The notes under the pieces were generated by a model. That model did no database searches. It was given only the letters and a program-made list of their open reading frames with translations, and was not told the DNA's origin. DNA of 64,000 nt from Mesorhizobium sp. YIM 152430. Its GTDB lineage: Bacteria > Pseudomonadota > Alphaproteobacteria > Rhizobiales > Rhizobiaceae. Positions 46,907 through 55,361 of this stretch are shown one piece after another. A program made the position numbers and the translations under genes. Location of the stretch: assembly GCF_029210365.1 (NCBI RefSeq), contig NZ_JARGES010000043.1:310001-374000 (forward strand). Direction: 5' to 3'. Positions within the stretch are counted from its first letter, which is position 1. The number at the start of each line of letters is the position of its first letter.

Positions 46907-47488
46907 TCACTGTCGGGCTATACCTTGCCGATATCGTTTCGGAGCGGACTGATCGGTGTCGGACAAACCCGACAGACCGTTCCATCCGGCTACATCCTCA
47001 AATGTGATGACGCTGCCGAACCGCGACAGGTGGGGCTTGTATTTGGCCAGCTTCGTCCGGCTGCAAAGGAATAAGGTGGCCGCGTTGGAATGGCGGATCA
47101 CCGACTTGGGCGGTGAAGTCGTCCAACAGGCCGCCCGACTCGCATAGCTGCCCGCCTGGTTCTTGTGAGCAGGGAACCTGTCCCTTGGCTGCTTGACCTC
47201 GACGTGCAGGGCGAACCGTAAGCCGGCCTGCGCTTCGAAGACTGCGAGCAGGTCGGTCTCCTGCCCGCTGCATCCTTCGCACCGGCATGCTTCCGTGTAG
47301 TGGGAACGCCACCAGGTGGTCGAGAAGCGGCTGCGTTTCGCCTTCATCTCTTCGTCGAGTAGGCGCGCGCCGTCCGCGAATTGTTTGAATTTCGTTTGCC
47401 GCAACACCCAGGCGCGGAACGCCGCATTGCGCGCTATGGCCTCCGCAAACGGCTCGGCGTGGGCGTGTTCGATCGAGCCGTATAGCAT
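46907..47488 (-). CDS. PD-(D/E)XK nuclease-like protein
   Basis: A 193-residue protein. A conserved core SGQETDLLAVFEAQ...ALHVEVKQPRDRF has the spacing of a PD-(D/E)XK nuclease (acidic residue in ETDLL, then ExK in VEVK). A CRCEGCSG cysteine cluster precedes it, and SNAATLFLCSRTKL/FGSVITFEDV is another conserved-looking block. I do not recognise a named family. It lies 16 bases downstream of the thermonuclease-like gene on the same strand. A DNA-cleaving or defence role is inference. Confidence 0.6.
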   Translation of the reverse strand: MLYGSIEHAHAEPFAEAIARNAAFRAWVLRQTKFKQFADGARLLDEEMKAKRSRFSTTWWRSHYTEACRCEGCSGQETDLLAVFEAQAGLRFALHVEVKQPRDRFPAHKNQAGSYASRAACWTTSPPKSVIRHSNAATLFLCSRTKLAKYKPHLSRFGSVITFEDVAGWNGLSGLSDTDQSAPKRYRQGIARQ

Positions 47489-47504
47489 GACGTTTCCTCG
47501 AGGC

Positions 47505-48356
47505 TCAACGGCGCGCGGCGCGCCATCCCGCGTCGCGCGCCTCGGCTTCCGAGCAGAACCACCGCTCCCCCTTGGCCGTGTTGATCTGCGTCTTCTCGTA
47601 ATGTTGTTGTCCCGGAACGTGATAGATGCGTTCGCCGTGGGAGGCGACGTTACCCTTGATCTCGCATCCGCCCGAGGGCGACGCAGCCCCCACGAGCGGA
47701 GCCGTCCGGGTAGGCGGCTTCGCCCGTCGTCGGTCGGCGCGCCATTCCCAAGGGGGCTTCACGGATCCTGTCCAAATCCCGATCCGCTCACCGCGCGCTG
47801 TCTGCTGTTCCGATGCGTACTCACCGCCGCTGTAACGCGGCCAGTCCATGGCCCAGCCGCTTCTGACCATCGCGGCCTGCACGCTGTTCCCGTCGGCCAG
47901 ATAGCAATTCCCGACATAGCGGCCGTATTGGTCCCGGTCCACGTAATCGCAGCTGGTCGGTGACGAAGCCGCCAACATCTCGGCCAACGCCTCGGCGGCT
48001 TGAGCGCCGCACCGATAGGACACGCCGTGTGCGTCGTTACAGGTCTGGGACGATTCCGGAGCGTCGATCCCGTCGAGCCGGATACGCTCTCCCCGGATCT
48101 CGATGGTGTCGCCATCGATTACCGAAGCGCGGCCCGAAAGGGTTTGACTGCTGAAAGACGAACTCGCGACGATCTTTGTCGATCGAGCAGGCACGATCGA
48201 GGGTATCAGGTCAGGAACGGAATTCCGTAGCAGGTCGGGACCATGGTAGCCCACCGAAGCCGCGGCGAGGAGAGCCATTGCGACCAGAACGGGTCGACCT
48301 GGCTTTCGCTTCTTGCGCTTGAAGCCGAGAATTTTGACAATGCGTGTCTTGCTCAC
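47505..48356 (-). CDS. membrane-anchored thermonuclease-fold (SNase-like) protein
   Basis: A 283-residue protein. A lysine/arginine-rich start is followed by one membrane segment (VLVAMALLAAASVGYHG, residues 23-39). The staphylococcal-nuclease fold runs from about 75 to 185: VIDGDTIEIRGERIRLDGIDAPE is the hallmark with the catalytic-type arginine and aspartates, and DRDQYGRYVGNCYL follows. The C-terminal CEIKGNVA...GERIYHVPG, ERWFCSEAEARDAGWRAA module is common in exported proteins of this class. It probably acts at the outer face of the inner membrane. Confidence 0.85.
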   Translation of the reverse strand: MSKTRIVKILGFKRKKRKPGRPVLVAMALLAAASVGYHGPDLLRNSVPDLIPSIVPARSTKIVASSSFSSQTLSGRASVIDGDTIEIRGERIRLDGIDAPESSQTCNDAHGVSYRCGAQAAEALAEMLAASSPTSCDYVDRDQYGRYVGNCYLADGNSVQAAMVRSGWAMDWPRYSGGEYASEQQTARGERIGIWTGSVKPPWEWRADRRRAKPPTRTAPLVGAASPSGGCEIKGNVASHGERIYHVPGQQHYEKTQINTAKGERWFCSEAEARDAGWRAARR

Positions 48357-48842
48357 GATGCCTCCTTGGCGGCGTCGAGAGAGTAAATCGGCAAATAGTT
48401 GCAGACTGGTTCAAGCTCATCGAAGTTCCAGTCCCATAACGAAAATGTGGGACACCTGCGCGCGGACGCCTTCGCTCCTGCGACACCTAACGCTTTGGAG
48501 TTTTCTACCCATCCTCTTCAGGCATCTCGTCTCCGGCGTCGGGCGGGAGGTCTGGCGCTGAATCCAACAACTCGAGCGCGGCCCTCGGATCGCCACGACT
48601 GGCTCATTCTCGCAGGCGAACGATCTGGGTGGCCTTTTCCATCACTTCGTCGAAGTCCACTCCTTGCCCGACCTCAAGTCCGGCGATGCCCTGGGCCTCC
48701 TGGAGAAGATGCGCCCCTTCACCATCCAGCCAGCTCGCCAGGATCCTTGAAGGTGGGGGATACCTCGAACTTAAGCCTAGGAGATGATGACGGGCTAGTC
48801 GATAAGCCGTCTTATCTGTCAATGAGGATGCTGCCGAGCGAC
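48357..48842. other. gene-poor stretch, possible gene remnant
   Basis: About 490 bases without a complete gene. On the minus strand 48604-48760 a frame ends in a plausible protein tail (GQGVDFDEVMEKATQIVRLRE) reminiscent of small antitoxins, and another short acidic tail lies just left of it. Neither has a credible start. They may be leftovers of a toxin-antitoxin pair. Confidence 0.3.
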
Positions 48843-50060
48843 TTATCGGGCGAGCTTTGCGAGATCCATTTCGGTCCTCTGGTAAAAATGAATCCTTGTC
48901 GCTACGTCGTCCAGGCTGGTGTGGGCAGGCACCATGTCGATCGTCTGGAGCAGGGTAAACTGGTAGCCTTCGGTGCCTGCCGCAGGATTGATGATGTCGC
49001 CGACTAGCCGAAGCCCCCACAAGCCTTCGCCGACCTCGAGCGGCTCGAATAGCTCCTCGATGGTTCCTGCCGGCCGATAGAACACGCTGGGGAGGGACCC
49101 GGGACTCGGATCGAACACGCACCAGACGAAGTTCCGGCCGTCTTCGGTCATGGAGATGGGCATGTAAGCCAGCCAAGTGGCATTGGTGCCGGAAACGACT
49201 CTCCTGACGCCGAAAGACAAGCCTTGCTCGCCATTGTCGAGAAGAGCGCTGCCTTCGTCGAACTCCATCGCGACCCGGTGCGCTGAACCGTATCCGGACA
49301 AGGCACTGCGTCGCTGTCGATGATACCACCGGTTCACACAGGCACTCGTCACCATGGTCCGGGTGAAGGTGCCGATCATGCCGACCCTGAGGTGATCCGG
49401 GTCGGGATACTCGATCCACAGCGCGCGCACTGCGTCGACCGTGTCCGTCATGAAAGCGGAATCGCGGTCAGGCTCGAGCAGCCGCGGCAATTCCAAGGGG
49501 TCTATGTAGAGATGGCCGGCCAGCCTTATGAGCAGCGATATTCCGTCAACAGCGTCCCGATAAGCGTCCTGTACGTTCGCAGCCGTATATGTCGATGACG
49601 AAACATCCAGGTAGGGGGCATGGAAGCCGACCAGCGCACCCCGTTCTAGCTGGCGGTCCGGTGCCTGTCTCGGGATGTCATCCTCCGCTGACAACAATGG
49701 ATCCCTGAGTTCTGCGGAGCCGCCCATGAACGCGATGGCGCAAGCGGAGAAACAAGCGTCGCCTGTCCTGACAACCGTCTTGATCCCTCTCTGGCGCAGC
49801 TCCAAAGCCAGTGACAGCCCGGTCAGATAGTCGCCGCCGGGACCTTCGAGTTCGAGCAAGACCCTGGCTCCGCCACCATCGCGGTCGACCGCCTTCGCAA
49901 GCCTCTCGACATCGCCTGTCGTGATCTCGCCTTCGAGGCGGAAGACATGGGCCGTCTCGAAACTATCCTGCTGTTGCCCGAGATAGGTTACCGTCGCGGC
50001 CGCGCCTGGCAACGTCATCGACCAGGTTATAACGGCTGCACAAAGGAACTTCTTCAGCAT
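48843..50060 (-). CDS. secreted ClpP/SppA-fold (COG3904-like) protein
   Basis: A 405-residue protein with a signal peptide (residues 1-22, ending PGAAA). Residues 35-120 resemble periplasmic ClpP/crotonase-fold proteins: FRLEGEITTGDVERL, LELEGPGGDYLTGLSLAL and the nucleophile-type GDACFSACAIAFMGG, in which a serine precedes ACAIA. The remaining 250 residues are not recognised. It starts exactly where the 154-residue secreted protein gene stops (TGA-ATG), so it is the third gene of a secreted-protein operon. Protease activity is unproven. Confidence 0.7.
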   Translation of the reverse strand: MLKKFLCAAVITWSMTLPGAAATVTYLGQQQDSFETAHVFRLEGEITTGDVERLAKAVDRDGGGARVLLELEGPGGDYLTGLSLALELRQRGIKTVVRTGDACFSACAIAFMGGSAELRDPLLSAEDDIPRQAPDRQLERGALVGFHAPYLDVSSSTYTAANVQDAYRDAVDGISLLIRLAGHLYIDPLELPRLLEPDRDSAFMTDTVDAVRALWIEYPDPDHLRVGMIGTFTRTMVTSACVNRWYHRQRRSALSGYGSAHRVAMEFDEGSALLDNGEQGLSFGVRRVVSGTNATWLAYMPISMTEDGRNFVWCVFDPSPGSLPSVFYRPAGTIEELFEPLEVGEGLWGLRLVGDIINPAAGTEGYQFTLLQTIDMVPAHTSLDDVATRIHFYQRTEMDLAKLAR

Positions 50061-50525
50061 TCAGTCGGCCACGCCCGGACACAGGACCTGGAAACTGCTG
50101 AGAGCCACGTGATAGCCGGAGGCACTGGACCCGTCGAGCAACTCGCCGGTCTCGATATTCCTGACCCTGTAGTCAGCCATGGAATTCGGATCTTCCTCAG
50201 CTCCCAGTAGAACGAAGCGACCGCCGCCCAGCGACGTCCACGTGCCTTCGTCGCAATTGCCCCATAACCGATCTCCCACCTGGACCTCGGCCATCGTCCT
50301 TCGGACACAGGCCATTGAATTGTCGTTCAGGTATTGGGTGCAGAACTGTTTCGCGTTTGCCGGTCTGTGCTCCACGTGGACCACGGCCCGAGAGGTCCCG
50401 ATGCCTTCCTTCGACACGACGGTAACCGTCATTCCGGCACGCGAACCGTAGTACAGTTCATCATCAGCGGCCGAAGCGGCCGTAGAGATGGCGGTGGCAG
50501 CAAAAATCGCTACTAGCAGTTTCAT
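50061..50525 (-). CDS. hypothetical secreted protein
   Basis: A 154-residue protein with a signal peptide (MKLLVAIFAATAISTAASA). Its mature part has three or four cysteines and an LWGNCDEGTWTSLGGGRFVLLG segment of likely beta structure. No family is recognised. It is the middle gene of a three-gene minus-strand operon, directly abutting the ClpP-fold gene and 14 bases after the repeat-containing small protein. Confidence 0.7.
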   Translation of the reverse strand: MKLLVAIFAATAISTAASAADDELYYGSRAGMTVTVVSKEGIGTSRAVVHVEHRPANAKQFCTQYLNDNSMACVRRTMAEVQVGDRLWGNCDEGTWTSLGGGRFVLLGAEEDPNSMADYRVRNIETGELLDGSSASGYHVALSSFQVLCPGVAD

Positions 50526-50539
50526 AAGTGATTACCCCG

Positions 50540-50878
50540 TCAGTACTGGAAGGATTTCGAGGAGGCGTCCCGTGCCGCCGCCTCTTCCATGTCGAGGCAG
50601 CCGCTAAGCGTAAGATACGATCCGCCGCCGAATTCGGCGATCGTTCTGCACTCTGCTTTCATCTCATGCGGCACGCTTGGCCAACGCCGCTTGAGGCCAT
50701 CGTAGCTGGACTGCTCCAAGTCCAAACAGCCGACATAGGTCATGTTCGAGAAAGTGCCGCCGAACGAAGCGATCTTCTTGCACTCCGTTTCCACGTCATA
50801 ACGAGGAAGACTCTCGCCGAAGGCGGCAGGTGTGAGGGCTAGAAGCCCCGCTGTCGCTATGAATGCGAATCTGCTCAT
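50540..50878 (-). CDS. hypothetical secreted protein with two cysteine-containing repeats
   Basis: A 112-residue protein. Residues 1-21 are a signal peptide (FIATAGLLALTPAAFG). The mature part contains two similar units of about 27 residues: ECKKIASFGGTFSNMTYVGC-LDLEQ and ECRTIAEFGGGSYLTLSGC-LDMEE. Each has two cysteines, suggesting disulfides. No known family. It is the first gene of the secreted operon; the ATG at 50878 was chosen for its signal peptide. Confidence 0.7.
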   Translation of the reverse strand: MSRFAFIATAGLLALTPAAFGESLPRYDVETECKKIASFGGTFSNMTYVGCLDLEQSSYDGLKRRWPSVPHEMKAECRTIAEFGGGSYLTLSGCLDMEEAAARDASSKSFQY

Positions 50879-51056
50879 GGATACTCCCAAAATCCGAGGC
50901 ACAAAGTGCACTAGGCGGCATTGGGATGGAAGGAGGGAGGGATTTTGCTGGGTAACGATCCCCACAGAAATGGTGCCGACCCGATAGCTGGCATTATCGG
51001 GCGCATTCCGCCTAAGATGTCAAAGCCGCCTGTGCGGCGTCGAATTTGGCGCGAGC

Positions 51057-51517
51057 ATGTGCATCTGCTGCCCTTCAATTCGGAGCCGCCTGTCCGGCGG
51101 CGAACCGAAGCGGACCGCTATACGCGATGCCTATGGGCTGCAACGCGCCGGTGGCCGCATACAGGCGGCCGTCGAGCAGGCTGTCGACCGCGCCGTGGCC
51201 CACAGGGGCATCGTCCGCCACGGCAAGTTCCTGTCGATCGCGGACTCGCAACCGCAGGTCCGTGACCGCAGCGGCGTGTCGTCACCGGGATTGCGGAAGC
51301 CTGAGAATTTGCCCCCGTCAGAGCTGGAGGTCGGGATCGAGCGCGTCGCAACGGAGAACCTCGGCGCTGCGGAGGGCGAAATAGTGTCCACGTTGGCACG
51401 GCATCTCGGTTCAAATCGACGAGCGCCCAGTTGCGCGCTGTCATCACCAAAGTCGTTCACGACATGGTCGATCGTGCTCGCCTCGTGCGTTCCAACGGGC
51501 TTATCGTTCACCCATGA
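51057..51517 (+). pseudogene. DUF3320 helicase C-terminal remnant, frameshifted
   Basis: The frame reads AIRDAYGLQRAGGRIQAAVE and RGIVRHGKFLSI, typical of the DUF3320 domain at the end of very large DUF4011-type superfamily 1 helicases. It continues with PQVRDRSGV, RKPENLPPSEL and a region ending LARHLGSN. At about 51416 the reading continues in another frame as STSAQLRAVITKVVHDMVDR and stops at 51517. The N-terminal 1500 or so residues are absent, so this is a decayed fragment. Full-length relatives are often found in defence and mobile regions. Confidence 0.7.
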
Positions 51518-51536
51518 AAGGGATACCACCGTGCGT

Positions 51537-53489
51537 CTATACCGCCGCCCTCGCCGAACGCTTCGCGCCCCGTCTCGAGTTGCGCCGGTCCACGTCGGCA
51601 TCGGCAGCAAGTAAGACCGCCGAGACATCCTCCCCAGACACAGTCCCTTCCAGAAGCAGTTTTTCGGAAAGGGATTCAATGGCGCTGCGCCGCTCAAGCA
51701 CAAGGCGGCATGCCCTTTCGAAGCAGGAAGCAAGCAGCTCGGAAACCCATCTGTGGGCAGAGGGATCGAATGCCAGTCCGGCCGTGCTCGCCGTGGTTTC
51801 TTCCATGAAGGTGAGCCGATCGCCCAAGCCCCACGACCGGTAAGCGGCCGTCGCCAAGGCGGTGGCGCGGTGGAGGTCGGAACCCGCCTTCCCGCCGATT
51901 CCGGCCGAATGGTGTCCGAACATCATCCTCTCGGCCGCCGCGCCCGCCATTAACGTGGTGGCTTCGTGCTCGATCCTGGTCAGAGTTCTACATTCGGTTC
52001 GAACGATCTCAAATTCGACAGCGCCATCCACCTGCGCCTCCACATCCGCTTCGAACCACTCCGGAATTCGAACCTGGCGGATGGTGCCGTAGCCTGTTTG
52101 GAGGCCGACGACGGCGTGGCCGGCCTCGTGCACCGCGATACGCCAGCGGTACTCTCTGGGCATGGCGATCCTTTCGGGGAGTGAGGCCTCCAGATCGGCA
52201 ATAGTGGGGGATCGCGACTGTCGCCGTGCCCTTCTGATGCCCTCGCGCGCCAGACGCTCCAGGTCCGCGCCGGAGCGGTTCGGCAACCGCGCGGCGATGG
52301 ACTCCAGATCGGGACGGTCGATCTGGTCTCCGAAAAGTCGATGCAGGATTTCGGCGCGGGCTTTCCGGTCCGGAAGCGAGACCCGCACGTGCCGGTCTAG
52401 ACGGCCCGATCTGGTGATCGCGGCGTCGAGTCTATCCGGATGATTGGCCGCACCGACGACGATCACGCCCTCGCGGCTGTCCACCCCGTCCAAGCATTCG
52501 AGCAGTCCCGCGACGACCTCCGTGCAATATTGCTCGTTGTGGCCGTTGAATTTCGCTCGATCGCCAAATGCGTCAATCTCATCGATGAAAAGAATCGACG
52601 GCGCTTTCTCCTTTGCCGTGGCGAAGGCTTCGCGCATGGATTTGAGGAGGGCGTTCAAATAACCGGCGGCCTGCCACCGCGCCAAGGACCCGGAAATGAG
52701 TTCAACCCCGCAAGTGTTGGCCAGAGCTTTGGCGAACATGGTCTTCCCGCAGCCGGGGGGCCCGGACAGGAGAATCCCGCGGTCGACGTCCGACCATGAG
52801 ATGCGGCCTTGCTTCCAGTCGGCCAGGTCCCGTGCCAATTCCCGACCCCACTCTTCGGCTTCGCCCATGCCCACCAAATCGTCCAGCAGCGGCCCGCTTG
52901 TTGCCTTCAAAGTACCTTCTTTACCCTCGGCCAGGCCTTCGCCCGCCTCGGTGACGCGCGAGACGATCTCCGCCGCTGATCGGCCGTTGCGCGCGGCAGC
53001 GTCTAGAATGGGGAACGGAATCTTCAGCAGGAGCTCGGCGTCCTCCGAGGAGATCGGTCCGCGCGACCCCATCCTCCATGCGCTGATGACGTCGCGAGAG
53101 GTGGCGGGCTCGACATCGACGACCGCGTCTGCTGCGAGGGCGACAGCGAAAGGAACAATGTTGTCACCATTGCACAGGACCACCACCTTCAGGGCGTGGC
53201 CAAGCCAATCCGCGATATCCTTCGGCCAGCCGTCGTCCTTCTTGGATCCGATAAGGACCACGAAGGGATCGATTCGGCGTCGGGAAGTCTGGGGAACGTT
53301 GATGTAAGCTTTGGCTGCGGCCTGATAGTGACTGACGCTCGCATCCGGAGGTAGTTTGAGGACGACGAGCCCGGAAGGAAGTTGATTGAACCGGTGCTGA
53401 TGCCGTAACGCGCGAGTTACCGCGCAATAAGCAATAGCTGTCGGCAGCGAGGCAGCCAGCCTCGCGATGGCATTTCTAGGCTTTTTCAT
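51537..53489 (-). CDS. soluble FtsH-like AAA+ metalloprotease (AAA-M41)
   Basis: A 650-residue protein. About 200 N-terminal residues of unknown fold lack FtsH membrane helices. The AAA+ module follows with Walker A GPPGCGKT, Walker B ILFIDEIDAF and the arginine-finger segment RSGRLDRHV. The M41 peptidase has HEAGH (zinc ligands and catalytic E) and a distal SDLHRAT aspartate ligand. It should unfold and degrade proteins in the cytoplasm using ATP and zinc. A LexA-box promoter lies about 145 bases upstream. Its cargo and adaptor are unknown. Confidence 0.87.
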   Translation of the reverse strand: MKKPRNAIARLAASLPTAIAYCAVTRALRHQHRFNQLPSGLVVLKLPPDASVSHYQAAAKAYINVPQTSRRRIDPFVVLIGSKKDDGWPKDIADWLGHALKVVVLCNGDNIVPFAVALAADAVVDVEPATSRDVISAWRMGSRGPISSEDAELLLKIPFPILDAAARNGRSAAEIVSRVTEAGEGLAEGKEGTLKATSGPLLDDLVGMGEAEEWGRELARDLADWKQGRISWSDVDRGILLSGPPGCGKTMFAKALANTCGVELISGSLARWQAAGYLNALLKSMREAFATAKEKAPSILFIDEIDAFGDRAKFNGHNEQYCTEVVAGLLECLDGVDSREGVIVVGAANHPDRLDAAITRSGRLDRHVRVSLPDRKARAEILHRLFGDQIDRPDLESIAARLPNRSGADLERLAREGIRRARRQSRSPTIADLEASLPERIAMPREYRWRIAVHEAGHAVVGLQTGYGTIRQVRIPEWFEADVEAQVDGAVEFEIVRTECRTLTRIEHEATTLMAGAAAERMMFGHHSAGIGGKAGSDLHRATALATAAYRSWGLGDRLTFMEETTASTAGLAFDPSAHRWVSELLASCFERACRLVLERRSAIESLSEKLLLEGTVSGEDVSAVLLAADADVDRRNSRRGAKRSARAAV

Positions 53490-53631
53490 GGAAACGGTCC
53501 TTGCGTGGGCATTGCGCCCGACAGGAAAATGAGCAAGGCAAATCGCGCCTGCAGCTCGTCAGCTGCGTATTATCAGGCGGTGATAGGTGGCGGTGCGCGA
53601 AAGGCCCATGGGACCGGTCTCCTTAGATAGG

Positions 53632-53663
53632 GAACAAATAGAGAACAAGAACTGACGTGTCAA
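53632..53663 (-). promoter_or_regulatory. sigma-70-like promoter overlapped by an alphaproteobacterial LexA box
   Basis: On the minus strand TTGACA (plus 53658-53663) is followed after exactly 17 bases by TATTTG (plus 53635-53640). Overlapping this -10 is GTTC-N7-GTTC (plus 53632-53646 as GAAC-N7-GAAC), the alphaproteobacterial LexA-binding repeat. The downstream gene is the AAA-M41 protease at 53489. A short leader frame (MGLSRTATYHRLIIRS) with a ribosome binding site follows the promoter. Confidence 0.7.
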
Positions 53664-53821
53664 TCCCCAATCGTTTGATGCGGACGCCTCGATAGGTGAG
53701 GCGCGGCCCGTTTGCCTCGGGCGGATTGTACGGTATGGCGAGACGGGTTGGTCTGGCCCGCTTGGTCGACTACGGAAGAGGGTTCCCCAAGTTGTGGTCG
53801 AGCTCGGTGCCGAAGTAGGTG

Positions 53822-54343
53822 TCAAGAGGATGGCGTCAGCATCCATTCCCGCAAAGGGTTCACGATCCAATCTCCGAGGCCGGGATGAAACAGGCCAGGC
53901 AATGGAAACAACTGGTGAATCGACAAAAAATCCTTAGAATTGAGCGTCGCGATAGGGATGCTTTCGACGATGGATTGTGATGCTATCATGAGATCGAGTC
54001 CCATCTTCGGTGCCTTCATCCGAGGGTCCGAAATCCATAGGTGCTTCAGAGCTCTGCATCCTGTCATGCGCCCGTATAGTCTAGCAGCGGCGGTGCATAG
54101 AAGCGGTGTATGCACGTCTGAGGCCAGCAATGTCTCCAACCACTCGTCGAGTTGCGCCGCTCTGATTGGGTTGTCTGGGCGGAGCAATTCGATGCCCCGT
54201 GACACTTCGACGATCGAGGCTGTCGGCAGTGCGAGCGAGAAGTCCTGCGGTGCGGTTAGCCAATCCACGATCCGTAGGTCCGGCCGCTTTTTGGCCAGTT
54301 CGCTCACTACGCTGGTATCGAGCAGAAACCTTTGCGCGTCCAC
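53822..54343 (-). CDS. PIN-domain toxin (VapC/FitB-like)
   Basis: A 173-residue protein with the PIN nuclease pattern: FLLDTSVVSELAKK (first acidic cluster, residues 7-20), TASIVEVSRGIELL, and DLMIASQSI near the C-terminus. Proteins of this type cleave RNA, often tRNA, as toxins. The usual antitoxin gene just upstream on the same strand is missing: only 55 bases separate it from a divergent 76-residue gene. The C-terminal 30 residues are longer than in typical FitB. Confidence 0.8.
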   Translation of the reverse strand: MDAQRFLLDTSVVSELAKKRPDLRIVDWLTAPQDFSLALPTASIVEVSRGIELLRPDNPIRAAQLDEWLETLLASDVHTPLLCTAAARLYGRMTGCRALKHLWISDPRMKAPKMGLDLMIASQSIVESIPIATLNSKDFLSIHQLFPLPGLFHPGLGDWIVNPLREWMLTPSS

Positions 54344-54398
54344 ACTTCAGGTATCCGGTCTTGCCCCCAAAGCGATGCTAGGCGAGGAGGTTTGACGC

Positions 54399-54629
54399 AT
54401 GGTTAACGAATCGTCGGACGGTTACTCCGCCAAGCTCCACCGTATCGGCGACGATCGATGGACGTGCGATACCGACATCCGGCAAATCGAAGATCTACTC
54501 GAGGCCGCACGGGAACGGGAGCAATTCGTCGCGTTGAACGGGAGGGTTTACGGCGTGAGGCTCGTCGAGCGTGAGCAAAGGGAGTCTGCACGGACGGTAC
54601 TCAGCCGAGGCGGGCCGCTGGAAGGTTGA
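54399..54629 (+). CDS. hypothetical 76-residue protein
   Basis: A small charged protein (MVNESSDGYSAKLHRIGDDRW...) with a central helix (IRQIEDLLEAAREREQF). GAGGAGG precedes the ATG at good distance. No family recognised. It diverges from the PIN toxin gene, so it might be its antitoxin in an unusual orientation, but nothing in the sequence shows this. Confidence 0.5.
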   Translation: MVNESSDGYSAKLHRIGDDRWTCDTDIRQIEDLLEAAREREQFVALNGRVYGVRLVEREQRESARTVLSRGGPLEG

Positions 54630-54745
54630 CCCGTCTGGATCGTGATGGGCTTGCTCCGGCTCGCAGCGTGCAGGGAAACAAAGTCTGAGAGTGCGCTGCC
54701 CATCGGCGAAAGCCAAGTGAATTTAACGACGGTGCCAAGGGATGC

Positions 54746-55126
54746 CTATATCCCAAGGACGCCAGCAGCCAGGGCACGCTGAATTCCTTTTATGTCAGTG
54801 TGTTTGCTCAAGGTTCGTTCAATCGGCTTGGGCTCTCCGGATACCCAAAGTTTCAATTCCGCGTCCAGATCGAACGTTCCGGCCGTCTCTAGCGAAAAGC
54901 GGGTTATCGAGCGGTACGGGATCGAGAGGTAATCGATCTTCCTCCCTGTGATGCCTTGGATGTCGACCAGGATGAATCGGCGGTCGGTAAACACGAAGAA
55001 GTCACGGATAATTTTGAACGCAAGCTGAGCCTGCTCACCCGGAAGCAATATCCCATCCAGCTTGGCGATGATCTTCCCAATCTCGGCTTCGCTCCCATGG
55101 CCAAGCAGTCCGTCGAATAAACCCAT
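54746..55126 (-). CDS. PH domain-containing protein (YvbH-like)
   Basis: A 126-residue cytoplasmic protein beginning MGLFDGLLGHGSEA, with the bacterial PH-like fold segments FFVFTDRRFILVDIQGITG, IPYRSITRFSLETAG and DLDAELKLWVSG. The function is unknown. The start was chosen at the conserved MGLFDG; the upstream extension is not homologous. It stands alone between small hypothetical genes. Confidence 0.85.
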   Translation of the reverse strand: MGLFDGLLGHGSEAEIGKIIAKLDGILLPGEQAQLAFKIIRDFFVFTDRRFILVDIQGITGRKIDYLSIPYRSITRFSLETAGTFDLDAELKLWVSGEPKPIERTLSKHTDIKGIQRALAAGVLGI

Positions 55127-55220
55127 TTCGTCGCCTGTCTCCCTACAACCATTGAATATTAGCCCTGACGACGGTCGCCCCATGCCGACAGCCTAAAGCG
55201 GCGAAAAACACAACTCGGAG

Positions 55221-55361
55221 TTAGTGGCAATGTACCGTCCCCGAGCTGTTGTCCATGTGGCAGCATTGGCCTGGTGGCGAACTTTTGCGACAGCCTCCCC
55301 CATGAGCGTACGACTGAGTGGCGGCGAAATACGCCACCAGCAAGATGATTGAGGTTCTCAC
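55221..55361 (-). CDS. small secreted YHYH-type protein
   Basis: A 46-residue protein starting at GTG, with AGGGAGGGGAG upstream. A short signal peptide (TSIILLVAYFAATQSYA) leads to a mature peptide GGGCRKSSPPGQCCHMD...GTVHCH, rich in cysteine and histidine, as in small YHYH-domain secreted proteins. It could bind metal. The longer upstream frame is not homologous. Confidence 0.5.
   Translation of the reverse strand: MRTSIILLVAYFAATQSYAHGGGCRKSSPPGQCCHMDNSSGTVHCH

Noticed and set aside
48604-49419. 271-codon minus-strand frame overlapping the ClpP-fold gene
   Set aside because: Most of it is a shadow of the 48843-50060 gene. Only its last 50 codons look protein-like, and these are noted as a possible remnant.
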